Source of the DNA: Tissierellia bacterium
GTDB taxonomy: Bacteria; Bacillota; Clostridia; Tissierellales; Tissierellaceae
Reading direction: 5' to 3'
DNA length: 44,562 nucleotides
NCBI GenBank assembly: GCA_012735245.1
Contig: JAAYHU010000008.1
Location: 1 to 44,562, forward strand
Numbering within the stretch: the stretch's first letter is position 1; each line of letters begins with the position of its first letter. The notes under the pieces are model-generated. The model ran no database searches, was not told where the DNA came from, and saw only the letters and a program-made list of their open reading frames with translations. Positions 8,398 to 16,384 of this stretch are shown here, piece by piece. A program made the position numbers and the translations under genes.

Positions 8398-9465
8398 ATG
8401 ATTAGACTTTTAGTTATTAATCCAGGTTCTACGTCTACTAAAATTGCAGTTTTTGATGATGAAAATATTATCTTTGAAGAAACCCTTCGCCATTCAACGG
8501 AGGAAATCTGTTCATTCAATAGAATTTACGACCAACTTGAATTTAGGAAAGGAATAATTCTAAATGCTCTTGAGAAAAACAATATTTCCTTAGAATCCTT
8601 AGATGCCATAATAGGTAGAGGAGGATTATTAAAGCCTATAGAAGGCGGCACCTATGAAATAAATGAAGCTATGCTAGAGGATTTAAAATCAGGCTTTAGG
8701 GGAGAGCATGCTTCTAATCTAGGTGGGATACTGGCCTATGATATAGCTAAGGACTTAAATATTCGTTCCTTTATAGTTGATCCTGTAGTAGTAGATGAGT
8801 TACAGGATGTAGCTAGAATCTCTGGTCTTAAAGGAATTGAGAGGGTCTCTATATTCCACGCATTAAACCAAAAAGCAGTAGCCAGAAAACATGCTAAGAG
8901 CCTAGGAAAAAAATATGAAGAATTAAATTTAATAGTGGCCCATCTAGGGGGCGGAGTTTCTGTTGGTGCCCACGAAAAAGGAAAAGTTATAGATGTACCT
9001 AACGCCTTAAATGGAGAAGGGCCATTTTCTCCTGAAAGAGCTGGTGGGCTTCCAGTGGGACAATTGATTGAACTTTGTTTCTCAGGCAAATATACCAAAG
9101 AGGAAATAAAGAAGATGATAGTAGGCAATGGAGGGATAGTCTCCTATTTAGGCACCAATGATGCTAGGGAAGTATCTAAGCGGATAAAGGAAGGCGATAA
9201 GGAGGCAGAACTAATCTATTATGCCATGGCCTATCAAGTGTCAAAGGAAATTGGGGCCTGTGCTGCTGTACTTAAAGGCAATGTAGATGGAATTTTAATT
9301 ACAGGCGGTATTGCTTATGATGAGGAATTCACTTCATGGATAGAAGAAAGAGTAAAGTTTATTGCCCCTGTAACTATTTATCCGGGAGAAGATGAGCTTG
9401 CTGCCTTAGCCCAAGGTGGTCTTAGGGTGCTTAAAGGTGAAGAAGAAGCTAAAATATACAAATAG
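8398..9465 (+). CDS. buk: Butyrate kinase (possibly branched-chain fatty acid kinase)
   Basis: Buk transfers phosphate from butyryl or branched acyl phosphate to ADP. The 355-residue protein belongs to the acetate/butyrate kinase (ASKHA) superfamily. Visible motifs are [13 protein letters not shown] (about 6-18), [15 protein letters not shown] (about 182-196), [16 protein letters not shown] and a C-terminal [11 protein letters not shown]. Nine bases separate it from ptb and nine from the next gene, so this is one operon. Family members also act on isobutyryl and isovaleryl phosphates, which fits the neighbouring branched-chain-type oxidoreductase. That substrate choice is inferred. Confidence 0.92.
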   Translation: MIRLLVINPGSTSTKIAVFDDENIIFEETLRHSTEEICSFNRIYDQLEFRKGIILNALEKNNISLESLDAIIGRGGLLKPIEGGTYEINEAMLEDLKSGFRGEHASNLGGILAYDIAKDLNIRSFIVDPVVVDELQDVARISGLKGIERVSIFHALNQKAVARKHAKSLGKKYEELNLIVAHLGGGVSVGAHEKGKVIDVPNALNGEGPFSPERAGGLPVGQLIELCFSGKYTKEEIKKMIVGNGGIVSYLGTNDAREVSKRIKEGDKEAELIYYAMAYQVSKEIGACAAVLKGNVDGILITGGIAYDEEFTSWIEERVKFIAPVTIYPGEDELAALAQGGLRVLKGEEEAKIYK

Positions 9466-9474
9466 GATGATGCT

Positions 9475-10149
9475 ATGTTAAAGGATAAAAGAATTAGGAT
9501 AATAACTGGTCATTATGGTAGTGGCAAGTCTGAATTCAGTGTAAATTATGCTGTGAAATTGGCTGAAAAGGGAAGAAAAGTAGCTTTAGCAGATTTAGAT
9601 ATAGTCAATATGTACTTCAGGTCCAGGGAAAAGGCCAAGGAAATGGAAAAGTTGGGTGTTAAAGTCATAGCTAGTCAAATTAATACTCCTGCAGTGGAAG
9701 TCCCATCTATTTCAGCAGAAGTTTATGCACCTTTGCAAGATGAAAGTTACGATTTTGTAATAGATGTAGGAGGAGATCAAGTAGGGGCAAGGGCCTTAGG
9801 CAGATATGTAAATTATTTCAAAGAAGGAGAATATGATATGTTCTTCATCTTGAATGCCAATAGGCCTGAAACCCAATCAGCTGAAAAGGCTTACGAATAT
9901 ATGGTAAAAATCCAAGATGTTTCAAGGGCTAAAATCACAGGAATTGTAAATAATACACATTTGTTAAAAGCAACTACAGTAGAAGATGTACTAAGGGGAC
10001 AAGAACTGGCAATGGAGCTGAAAAGCATAACAGGTATACCAATTAGATATATTTCAGTATTGGAAGATTTAGTTCCCCAACTTCCAAAGGATCTAGAAGG
10101 AGAAATACTTCCCATAAAACTCTTTCTAAGAGATGACTGGATGTTATAG
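9475..10149 (+). CDS. MinD/ParA-like P-loop ATPase of unknown role in the ptb-buk-VOR operon
   Basis: The 224-residue soluble protein has a Walker A motif GHYGSGKSE near residues 13-20, an ALADLDIVNMYFRS segment like the second Asp motif of SIMIBI ATPases, a Walker B-like FVIDVGGDQVGA near 96-107, and FFILNANRPET. This places it in the MinD/Mrp-like superfamily, although its P loop lacks the usual deviant KGG lysine. It sits between buk and the ferredoxin-like subunit gene, nine bases after buk and 35 before the next start. A role in cofactor or Fe-S assembly for the oxidoreductase is possible but unproven. Confidence 0.8.
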   Translation: MLKDKRIRIITGHYGSGKSEFSVNYAVKLAEKGRKVALADLDIVNMYFRSREKAKEMEKLGVKVIASQINTPAVEVPSISAEVYAPLQDESYDFVIDVGGDQVGARALGRYVNYFKEGEYDMFFILNANRPETQSAEKAYEYMVKIQDVSRAKITGIVNNTHLLKATTVEDVLRGQELAMELKSITGIPIRYISVLEDLVPQLPKDLEGEILPIKLFLRDDWML

Positions 10150-10184
10150 TATTTTTAGAACTTTTCTAAATAAGGAGGGTTAAT

Positions 10185-10403
10185 ATGGCAAAGGGTAAAG
10201 TTACCTTCAAGGAGGACAGCTGTAAGGGCTGTGAACTTTGCACAACTGTTTGTCCTGTTAAGATAATTACCATGGACAGGAGCAGAATCAATGCAAAAGG
10301 CTATCATCCAGCAACGGTGACTGACATGGATAAATGTATTGGTTGTGCCAACTGTGCAATCATATGTCCAGATGTAGTTATTACGGTGGAAAGATTCAAA
10401 TAA
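10185..10403 (+). CDS. 2-oxoacid:ferredoxin oxidoreductase, delta (2x[4Fe-4S]) subunit
   Basis: The 72-residue protein carries two classic cluster-binding motifs, CKGCELCTTVCP (about 13-24) and CIGCANCAIICP (about 46-57). It passes electrons from the thiamine-diphosphate active site to ferredoxin. The ATG follows AAGGAGG. Seventeen bases separate it from the alpha-subunit gene. The order delta-alpha-beta-gamma matches the VorDBAC/KorDABC arrangement. A 7-bp hairpin (10154-10170) sits just upstream of the ribosome site. Confidence 0.92.
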   Translation: MAKGKVTFKEDSCKGCELCTTVCPVKIITMDRSRINAKGYHPATVTDMDKCIGCANCAIICPDVVITVERFK

Positions 10404-10420
10404 AATAAGGAGGGTTATCA

Positions 10421-11482
10421 ATGGCAAAAGTACTCATGAAGGGCAATGAGGCTATAGGAGCAGCAGCTATTCAAGCTGGTTGCAGGTACTTTTTTGGTTA
10501 TCCTATAACTCCTCAATCCGAGTTACCAGAATATATGGCAAGGGAATTACCCAAGGTTGGCGGAGTATTTTTACAGGCTGAATCGGAAATAGCAGCAATA
10601 AATATGGTTTATGGTGCAGCAGGAGCAGGAGCTAGGGTAATGACATCTTCTTCAAGTCCTGGCATATCCCTAAAACAAGAAGGTATTTCATACTTAGCGG
10701 GTGCTGAACTACCCTGTTTAATAGTTAATATAATGAGGGGAGGGCCCGGCCTAGGAAGTATTCAACCATCACAAACAGATTATTTCCAAGCCACTAGAGG
10801 TGGTGGAAATGGAGATTACAGGTTAGTAGTATATGCTCCAGCCAATATACAGGAAATGGTAGATTTAATCATTGAAGGCTTCGATGTAGCTGACCAATAC
10901 AGAAATCCAGTAATGATTCTAGGAGATGGAATGATCGGACAAATGATGGAGCCTGTTGAATTTAAAACTCCAAAGAAAAGGGAATTACCTGAAAAGGATT
11001 GGGCAACTACGGGAACTGGAGGCAAGAGAAAACCAAATATTATAAACTCCTTATATATTGCACCAGAAGATTTAGAAGCACACAATATAAGGCTACAAGC
11101 AAAATATCAAAAGATAAGAGAAAAGGAAGTAAAGGTAGAATCATATAAGATTGAAGATGCAGATGTAGTTATATCTGCTTATGGTACGACATCTAGGATT
11201 GCTAAGACAGCCATAGCAAAACTTGAGAAAGAAGGATATAAAGTAGGTTTAATTAGACCTATTACCTTGTGGCCTTACCCATATGATGAATTTAAGAAGA
11301 TTAACCCCAATTGTAAAGGAATACTTACAGTAGAGATGAATGCTGGACAAATGGTGGATGACGTTAAAATAGCAGTAGAGGGTAAGTTCCCAGTTCATTT
11401 CTACGGTAGAATGGGAGGAATGGTCCCTACACCAGAAGCAATAATTGAAAAGGTTAAGAAAATTTGCGGAGGTGAAATATAA
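10421..11482 (+). CDS. vorB: 2-oxoacid:ferredoxin oxidoreductase, alpha subunit (VorB/KorA-like)
   Basis: This is the pyrimidine-binding subunit of a thiamine-diphosphate enzyme that oxidatively decarboxylates 2-oxoacids to acyl-CoA and reduces ferredoxin. The 353-residue protein contains FGYPITPQSELPEY (about 25-38), the substrate-loop region TSSSSPGISLKQEG (about 73-86), GGPGLGSIQPSQTDY and a C-terminal transketolase-C-like domain with YGRMGGMVPTPE. The stop overlaps the beta-subunit start, so translation is coupled. With Ptb and Buk nearby, 3-methyl-2-oxobutanoate and other branched-chain 2-oxoacids are the likely substrates, giving isobutyrate or isovalerate. 2-Oxoglutarate cannot be excluded by eye. 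Confidence 0.88.
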   Translation: MAKVLMKGNEAIGAAAIQAGCRYFFGYPITPQSELPEYMARELPKVGGVFLQAESEIAAINMVYGAAGAGARVMTSSSSPGISLKQEGISYLAGAELPCLIVNIMRGGPGLGSIQPSQTDYFQATRGGGNGDYRLVVYAPANIQEMVDLIIEGFDVADQYRNPVMILGDGMIGQMMEPVEFKTPKKRELPEKDWATTGTGGKRKPNIINSLYIAPEDLEAHNIRLQAKYQKIREKEVKVESYKIEDADVVISAYGTTSRIAKTAIAKLEKEGYKVGLIRPITLWPYPYDEFKKINPNCKGILTVEMNAGQMVDDVKIAVEGKFPVHFYGRMGGMVPTPEAIIEKVKKICGGEI

Positions 11483-12228
11483 TGACTATAGTATTTGAAA
11501 GGACTAGGGGCCTAACAGATGTGGAGACCCACTATTGTCCAGGATGTACCCATGGAATTATTCACAGATTAGTAGGAGAGGCTATGGTGGAGTTAGGAGT
11601 CCTAGAAAAGGCCATAGGAGTTGCACCTGTAGGCTGTTCAGTATTTGCCTATAATTACTTCAATTGTGATATGCATGAAGCTGCCCATGGTAGGGCTCCT
11701 GCAGTTGCCACCGGTATAAAAAGAGTTCATCCAGATAAATTTGTATTTACTTATCAAGGAGATGGAGACTTGGCAAGTATTGGTATGGCAGAAATAGTCC
11801 ATGCTGCCCATAGGGGTGAGAGGATTTCTACAATCTTCGTAAATAACGCTATCTATGGAATGACAGGTGGTCAAATGGCTCCTACTACCTTAGTTGGCCA
11901 AAAAGCTACAACAGCACCAGGTGGTAGAAGTGAAGAACATTGTGGCAGGCCCATTAGAATCAGCGAAATGTTAGCAACTATCCACGGAGCAAAATTTGTT
12001 GAAAGGGTAGCAGTCAATACTCCAGCTAATATAAGAAAGGCCAAAAAAGCTATAATTGAATGTTTCAAAGTCCAACTTGAAGGAAAGGGCTTTGGCATTG
12101 TAGAAGTCCTATCCACATGTCCTACCAACTGGGGAATGACAGCTCCTGAAGCTATGAAATGGTTAGAGGATAACATGATTCCCTATTATCCTCTTGGAAA
12201 TTTGAAAAGACCAGAGGAGGCTGAATAA
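11482..12228 (+). CDS. vorA: 2-oxoacid:ferredoxin oxidoreductase, beta (ThDP-binding) subunit
   Basis: This subunit binds thiamine diphosphate. The 248-residue protein begins with HYCPGCTHGIIHR (Cys in CPGC near 19-22), has GCSVFAYNYF, then the diphosphate-magnesium motif starting GDGDLASIGMAE and ending with VNNAIYGMTGGQ (about 93-133). APTTLVGQKATTAPGGR is typical of VOR/KOR beta subunits. The ATG is within GGTGAAATATAATG and the preceding stop TAA overlaps it. One base separates its stop from the gamma gene start, consistent with fixed stoichiometry. Confidence 0.9.
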   Translation: MTIVFERTRGLTDVETHYCPGCTHGIIHRLVGEAMVELGVLEKAIGVAPVGCSVFAYNYFNCDMHEAAHGRAPAVATGIKRVHPDKFVFTYQGDGDLASIGMAEIVHAAHRGERISTIFVNNAIYGMTGGQMAPTTLVGQKATTAPGGRSEEHCGRPIRISEMLATIHGAKFVERVAVNTPANIRKAKKAIIECFKVQLEGKGFGIVEVLSTCPTNWGMTAPEAMKWLEDNMIPYYPLGNLKRPEEAE

Positions 12229-12229
12229 A

Positions 12230-12787
12230 ATGGAAGAAAGAATAGTAATTGCTGGCTTTGGCGGACAAGGGATAATGGCCCTAGGTCAACTTCTAACCTT
12301 TGCAGGAATGACAGAAGATAAAAACGTATCCTGGCTACCTTCCTATGGTCCTGAAATGAGAGGCGGAACTGCAAACTGCAATGTTATCATATCAACTGAG
12401 GCGGTAGGTTCTCCAGTAGTTACTGAATCTACATCGGTCATCGTTATGAACAGACCCTCCTTAGATAAATTTGAAAACACCATAGTCCCTGGAGGAAGAC
12501 TATTTATCAATTCATCCTTAGTAGACAGAGAATCTACCAGAGATGATATAGAAGTTTATTATATCCCTGCCAATGAAATTGCAAACCAGTTAGGCAACAG
12601 TAGAGTAGCTAATATGGTCATGTTGGGAGCTTTCTTAGAGGTTACAAATGTGGTAGAGAAAAGCACCATTTTGGAAAAGGCTTTCACTGCAGTATTTGGA
12701 GAAAATAGAGCCCACCTATTACCAATAAATAAGGAGGCCCTGGAAAGAGGGGCACAAGTAGTACAAGAGCAAAAAGTTTCCCTATGA
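12230..12787 (+). CDS. 2-oxoacid:ferredoxin oxidoreductase, gamma subunit
   Basis: The gamma subunit (185 residues) completes the four-subunit VOR/KOR-type complex. It starts with the glycine-rich IVIAGFGGQGIMALGQLL, diagnostic of the POR/KOR gamma family and associated with CoA binding. SYGPEMRGGTANCNVIIS follows near 39-56. The ATG lies after GAGGCTGAATAAA. The final codons and stop are inside the transcription terminator, so the operon ends here. Confidence 0.92.
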   Translation: MEERIVIAGFGGQGIMALGQLLTFAGMTEDKNVSWLPSYGPEMRGGTANCNVIISTEAVGSPVVTESTSVIVMNRPSLDKFENTIVPGGRLFINSSLVDRESTRDDIEVYYIPANEIANQLGNSRVANMVMLGAFLEVTNVVEKSTILEKAFTAVFGENRAHLLPINKEALERGAQVVQEQKVSL

Positions 12788-12812
12788 TTTCATAGGGAAA
12801 TTTTTCTTTTTA
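12777..12812 (+). terminator. Intrinsic terminator of the ptb-buk-VOR operon
   Basis: A perfect 10-bp stem (12777-12786 with 12791-12800, loop ATTT) is followed by a T-rich tract. Its left arm contains the end of the gamma-subunit gene, including its stop codon. Confidence 0.9.
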
Positions 12813-12858
12813 TTGTACATATTATCGTATGCTGTATAAATTTTGTACAAAAAAAATT

Positions 12859-12887
12859 TTGCAAATTAATGGATATTATGTTATAAT
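12859..12887 (+). promoter_or_regulatory. Sigma-A-type promoter of the riboswitch transcript
   Basis: TTGCAA (12859-12864) and TATAAT (12882-12887) are 17 bases apart. Transcription would start near 12894, about a dozen bases before the riboswitch fold begins. Confidence 0.75.
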
Positions 12888-12905
12888 ATCCATTGTAAAC
12901 TAAAT

Positions 12906-13025
12906 ATTAAAAGCTGAATTCTTTGTATAAAGAAGCGGGGGAACCAATTTTCTGGGGTGAATCCTTTATGGACGGGCATGGCCCTTTTTGTCCGAACCCG
13001 ACAGCTAACCTCGTAAGCTTTAAAA
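12906..13025 (+). ncRNA. Cyclic di-AMP riboswitch (ydaO/yuaA leader)
   Basis: The sequence carries the hallmark conserved blocks of this class in order: GGGGAACCAATTTT (12937-12950), a TGGGGTGAATCC block (12953-12964), a variable hairpin (about 12965-12992), CGAACCCGACAGCTAACCTC (12993-13012), and a closing P1 arm AGCTTT (13016-13021) that pairs with AAAGCT (12910-12915). The terminal ACCCGACAGCTAAC block is essentially the family consensus. These RNAs bind two c-di-AMP molecules and usually switch downstream genes off. A strong terminator follows, which supports an OFF switch acting on transcription. The regulated genes encode an opine dehydrogenase-like enzyme and a cobalamin-domain protein. 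The 347-base gap 12788-13134 is otherwise taken up by a terminator, this leader and its promoter. Confidence 0.93.
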
Positions 13026-13046
13026 GGGGGCAAGTAAGTTTGCTTA

Positions 13047-13074
13047 AAAACTATGGATGCCCATAGTTTTTTTT
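13047..13074 (+). terminator. Riboswitch-controlled intrinsic terminator
   Basis: A perfect 10-bp stem, AAAACTATGG (13047-13056) with CCATAGTTTT (13061-13070), and an uninterrupted T tract lie between the c-di-AMP aptamer and the next gene. Ligand binding is expected to favour this terminator. The competing antiterminator pairing was not resolved by eye. Confidence 0.9.
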
Positions 13075-13134
13075 GTACGCTGAAAAGAAGGTTGACATAA
13101 AAATACAAAAATAATATAAGAAAGGGGAGATTGA

Positions 13135-14253
13135 ATGAATAAGGATTTCACATTTGCTGTAATAGGTGCAGGTAATGGTGGCATGGCAATGGCCGGATAC
13201 TTATCCTTGATTGGATATAAGGTGAATTTGTACAATAGAACCTTAGAAAACATATTACCCTTGATAAAAAATCCTACTATCTCCTTAACTGGAGAAGTTG
13301 AGGGAGTAGGAGTATTAAATAAAGCAACTAATATAATTGGGGAAGCCATTGAAGGAGCAGATGTAATTATGGTCACTGTTCCAGCTATGGGCCACTATCC
13401 CTTAGCAGTAGCTATGGCACCCTACTTGACTGATGGTCAAGTAATAGTACTTAATCCTGGTCGTACGGGAGGTGCTTTGGAAGTTTATGAAGCCATCAAA
13501 AAGCATAGCCCAGATAAGGAAATAATAGTTGCAGAAGCTCAAACCTTTATATACGCTTGTAGAGCTACCTCCAGCAATAGTGCCCACATATTCCAAGTTA
13601 AGAATGAAGTCAAATTAGCCGCCATCCCGTCCGAAAAGACCAATCACGTTTTAAATCTTCTAAAGTTTGCATATCCACAGTTTGTTCCTGCAAGAGATGT
13701 TTTGGAAACCAGCATAAACAATTATGGAGCCATTTTCCATCCTGCCCCCACATTATTAAATAGCGGTCATATCGAAAGAGGTGCTCCCTTCGAATACTAT
13801 ATAGAAGGCATCACCCCATCCATAGGAGCTTTTCTAGAAAAAATGGATAATGAAAGAATGGAAATAGGTAAGGCCCTACAGATAAACACCTTATCTGCTA
13901 AAGATTGGCTGTATGAATCCTATGGTGCAGAGGGTAACAACCTATATGAAACGGTGCAGGCTTGTAACGCTTATAAAGGATTACAAGCACCAAAAGGGCT
14001 GCAAATTAGATATATCTATGAAGATGTGCCCTACAGCCTAATACCTATGGCTTCAATAGCTAGAGAATTGGGCATAAAAACTCCAGCCATTAATTCCATC
14101 ATAAATTTAGCTTCATTAATGACAGGCAAAGACTTTTTCGAAAATGGCAGGACCATAGAAAGGTTGGGCCTAAGGGGATTATCTGTCTACGAAATGCATA
14201 AATATGCTCAAACTGGAAAAATCGATAAGAAAGATAGGGAGGGTGTTGCTTAA
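13135..14253 (+). CDS. Opine (octopine/nopaline)-type NAD(P)-dependent dehydrogenase
   Basis: Members reductively condense an amino acid with a 2-oxoacid, or a related imine, using NAD(P)H. The 372-residue protein begins with a Rossmann fold, VIGAGNGGMAMAGYL, with Gly11, Gly13 and Gly16. It continues with VTVPAMGHYP and LNPGRTGGALE, typical of the family. The C-terminal all-helical Octopine_DH domain begins near 188, with NNYGAIFHPAPTLLNSGHIE (His202, His212) as the probable active-site region and MHKYAQTG at the end. ATG follows AAAGGGGAG. It overlaps the next gene by one base (TAATG). It is the first gene behind the c-di-AMP riboswitch. The substrates are unknown. No nearby gene resembles nicotianamine-like synthases of metallophore opine systems. 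Confidence 0.85.
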   Translation: MNKDFTFAVIGAGNGGMAMAGYLSLIGYKVNLYNRTLENILPLIKNPTISLTGEVEGVGVLNKATNIIGEAIEGADVIMVTVPAMGHYPLAVAMAPYLTDGQVIVLNPGRTGGALEVYEAIKKHSPDKEIIVAEAQTFIYACRATSSNSAHIFQVKNEVKLAAIPSEKTNHVLNLLKFAYPQFVPARDVLETSINNYGAIFHPAPTLLNSGHIERGAPFEYYIEGITPSIGAFLEKMDNERMEIGKALQINTLSAKDWLYESYGAEGNNLYETVQACNAYKGLQAPKGLQIRYIYEDVPYSLIPMASIARELGIKTPAINSIINLASLMTGKDFFENGRTIERLGLRGLSVYEMHKYAQTGKIDKKDREGVA

Positions 14254-15890
14254 TGAAAAAAATAATTGCAGGAACCTTAGGAAACTGTGTTCATGTTGCC
14301 GGTATAATGAACTACCTTAATTTGGCACAAAATGAAAAATATGAAACGGAATTCATTGGCATTGGAAAGTCAGTAGACGAATTAGTCCAATTAATAAAGG
14401 AAAAAGAGCCAGATATAGTGGCTTTATCCTACAGACTTACTCCAGAGCCATTAAATAAAATCTTAGAAGAGTTAAAGGAAAAGATAGAAAAACATAATTT
14501 ACAAAAGCCTACTTATATTTTCGGAGGTACTGAGCCAACTGCCCTAGTAGCCCAAAAATGGGGCATATTCGAAAAGGTCTTTGATGGAAGTGAAGACATA
14601 GATGAAGTAATAGCCTATCTTAAGGGAAAAGATTATTCCTTAGAGGAATCCTATCCTAGAGACTTAATATCTAGGATTAATTCTAAATACCCCTATCCAA
14701 TCTTAAGACACCATCTTGGCCTGCCTACTATAGAGGAAACAGTAGAGGCCATAGAAAAGGTGGCAGAAGCAAAGGTAATAGACGTAATATCAATTGCCCC
14801 AGACCAAAATGCACAGGAATTCTTCTTTGACCAAGAAAATATGGACGAAAGGTTAAATGGAGCAGGAGGAGTACCTTTAAGGACCGAAGATGATTTTAGA
14901 AAACTATATGAAGCTGCCCAAAGAGGCAATTATCCACTACTTCGTTGTTATAGTGGAACAAAGAATATAATAAGATTTGCAGAAGTCCTTAAAAGGACCA
15001 TAGATAATGCTTGGTGTGCAGTACCCCTATTTTGGTACAGTGAACTAGATAAGAGAGGTCCTAGGCCATTATTAGAAGCCATAAAAGAAAATCAACAGGT
15101 TATGAAATGGCACGGTGATAGAAATATACCTGTAGAGGTTAATGACCCGCATCATTGGAGCCTAAGGGATGCCCATGATGCCATAGGTGTAGCTGCTGCA
15201 TATTTAGCTGCATATAATGCAAAGAAAATGGGAGTAAAAGATTATGTTGCCCAATACATGTTCAATGTTCCAGCAAGTATTTCACCAGAAATGGACCTAG
15301 GTAAGATGCTGGCTAAGGTTGAATTAGTGGAAAGTCTAGTGGATGAAAACTTTAGAGTTTATCGTCAGGCTAGGGCAGGACTTGCAAGCTTCCCAACTAA
15401 TTTATACCAAGCTAAAGGTCAATTGGCATCATCTGCTTATCTAGCCATGGCAATTAAGCCACATATATACCATGTGGTAGGCTATTGTGAAGCCCATCAT
15501 GCAGCTAGGGCAGAAGACATAATAGAATCTGCCATGATAGTAAGGGGAGTTATTAAAAATGAATTCCTTGGCTCAGTCAATATGGCTAAGGATAAAAATG
15601 TCCAAGAAAGAAAGAATGAGCTTATAAAAGAAGCTAAAATAATCTTAAAAGCTATAAAATCCCTAAATCCAAAGGCAGAAGATCCATTGGCTGACCCCGA
15701 AACCCTAACTGAAGCTGTAAGGGTGGGAATCCTAGATGCTCCGCATTTAATAGGCTCAAAGATAGCTAGGGGCCAGCTAAAGACAAGGATGGTCAGTGGC
15801 GGATTATATGCCTATGATGAAAAGAATGGAAGAATCTTAAGAGAAGAAGAAAGGATAAATAGCCTTTTAAAAGAAATATCAAATAGATAA
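14253..15890 (+). CDS. Cobalamin-binding-domain protein, possibly a B12-dependent mutase-like enzyme
   Basis: The 545-residue protein looks like a two-domain B12 protein. Residues about 1-110 resemble the cobalamin-binding Rossmann domain: CVHVAG at 12-17 lines up with DxHxxG, so His14 and Gly17 are kept but Asp is Cys12. ALSYRL at 57-62 corresponds to the SxL region and FGGTEPT at 90-96 to the GG motif. The remainder (about 150-545), with PHHWSLRDAHDAIGVAAAYL and EAHHAARAEDIIES, resembles a large alpha/beta catalytic domain such as the barrel of AdoCbl mutases. That fold call is uncertain. It overlaps the opine-type dehydrogenase gene by one base, implying coupled expression and a shared pathway under c-di-AMP control. 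I do not recognise its reaction. Confidence 0.65.
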   Translation: MKKIIAGTLGNCVHVAGIMNYLNLAQNEKYETEFIGIGKSVDELVQLIKEKEPDIVALSYRLTPEPLNKILEELKEKIEKHNLQKPTYIFGGTEPTALVAQKWGIFEKVFDGSEDIDEVIAYLKGKDYSLEESYPRDLISRINSKYPYPILRHHLGLPTIEETVEAIEKVAEAKVIDVISIAPDQNAQEFFFDQENMDERLNGAGGVPLRTEDDFRKLYEAAQRGNYPLLRCYSGTKNIIRFAEVLKRTIDNAWCAVPLFWYSELDKRGPRPLLEAIKENQQVMKWHGDRNIPVEVNDPHHWSLRDAHDAIGVAAAYLAAYNAKKMGVKDYVAQYMFNVPASISPEMDLGKMLAKVELVESLVDENFRVYRQARAGLASFPTNLYQAKGQLASSAYLAMAIKPHIYHVVGYCEAHHAARAEDIIESAMIVRGVIKNEFLGSVNMAKDKNVQERKNELIKEAKIILKAIKSLNPKAEDPLADPETLTEAVRVGILDAPHLIGSKIARGQLKTRMVSGGLYAYDEKNGRILREEERINSLLKEISNR

Positions 15891-15947
15891 AAAGACCCTT
15901 CCTAAGTTAAGATAAATCTATCTTAAACTTAGGAAGGGCCTCTTTAT
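15891..15947. terminator. Bidirectional terminator between the B12 protein gene and fabZ
   Basis: A 19-bp stem with one bulged A (15896-15914 with 15919-15938, loop AATC) has A-rich sequence on the left and T-rich sequence on the right. It can serve both convergent transcripts. Confidence 0.88.
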
Positions 15948-15952
15948 TTATA

Positions 15953-16384
15953 CTACTCTATTGCAAATAGAAATTCTCCTTCACAGGCAATTTCATCGTC
16001 TACATATGCTTTCCCTTCTCCAACCCCTATAGGTCCTCTGATTTTAGTAAGTTTTACTTCCATTCTCAATGTATCTCCAGGTACAACCTTTCTCTTGAAT
16101 CTTACCTTATTAATTCCAGCAAATAAGGGGGTTTTTCCCTTATACTTCTCATGGGATAAAAGTATAACTGCACCTACTTGGGCCATGGCTTCCACTATTA
16201 AAACTCCAGGCATTACTGGAAAGTGGGGGAAATGACCTTGGAAAAAGGGCTCATTTATAGTTACATTTTTGTAGCCTATACCTTTAACCCCAACTTCTTC
16301 TACTAAAACCTTATCTACAAAGAGAAAAGGATATCTATGGGGAATAATTTTCTTTATAGCCTGGATATCTAAGAAATTAGGCAT
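15953..16384 (-). CDS. fabZ: 3-hydroxyacyl-ACP dehydratase FabZ
   Basis: FabZ dehydrates 3-hydroxyacyl-ACP to trans-2-enoyl-ACP in each elongation cycle. The 143-residue hotdog-fold protein has [14 protein letters not shown] (about 13-26) and the active-site helix [20 protein letters not shown] (50-69), with catalytic His51 and Glu65. The ATG, complementary to 16382-16384, follows a GGGAGG ribosome site on the minus strand. It is transcribed away from the fabH-fabF operon, an unusual arrangement since fabZ is often in the cluster itself. Confidence 0.96.
   Translation of the reverse strand: MPNFLDIQAIKKIIPHRYPFLFVDKVLVEEVGVKGIGYKNVTINEPFFQGHFPHFPVMPGVLIVEAMAQVGAVILLSHEKYKGKTPLFAGINKVRFKRKVVPGDTLRMEVKLTKIRGPIGVGEGKAYVDDEIACEGEFLFAIE

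Noticed and set aside
13092-13120. TTGACA/TATAAG with 17-base spacing after the riboswitch terminator, resembling a second promoter that bypasses the switch
   Set aside because: Its transcript would begin at about 13127, inside the ribosome site of the dehydrogenase gene, leaving no leader. A chance match is more likely.
13135-15890. Opine metallophore (staphylopine-like) synthesis system
   Set aside because: An opine dehydrogenase is present but no nicotianamine-synthase-like gene, epimerase or metallophore transporter is nearby. The second gene is a B12-domain protein instead.
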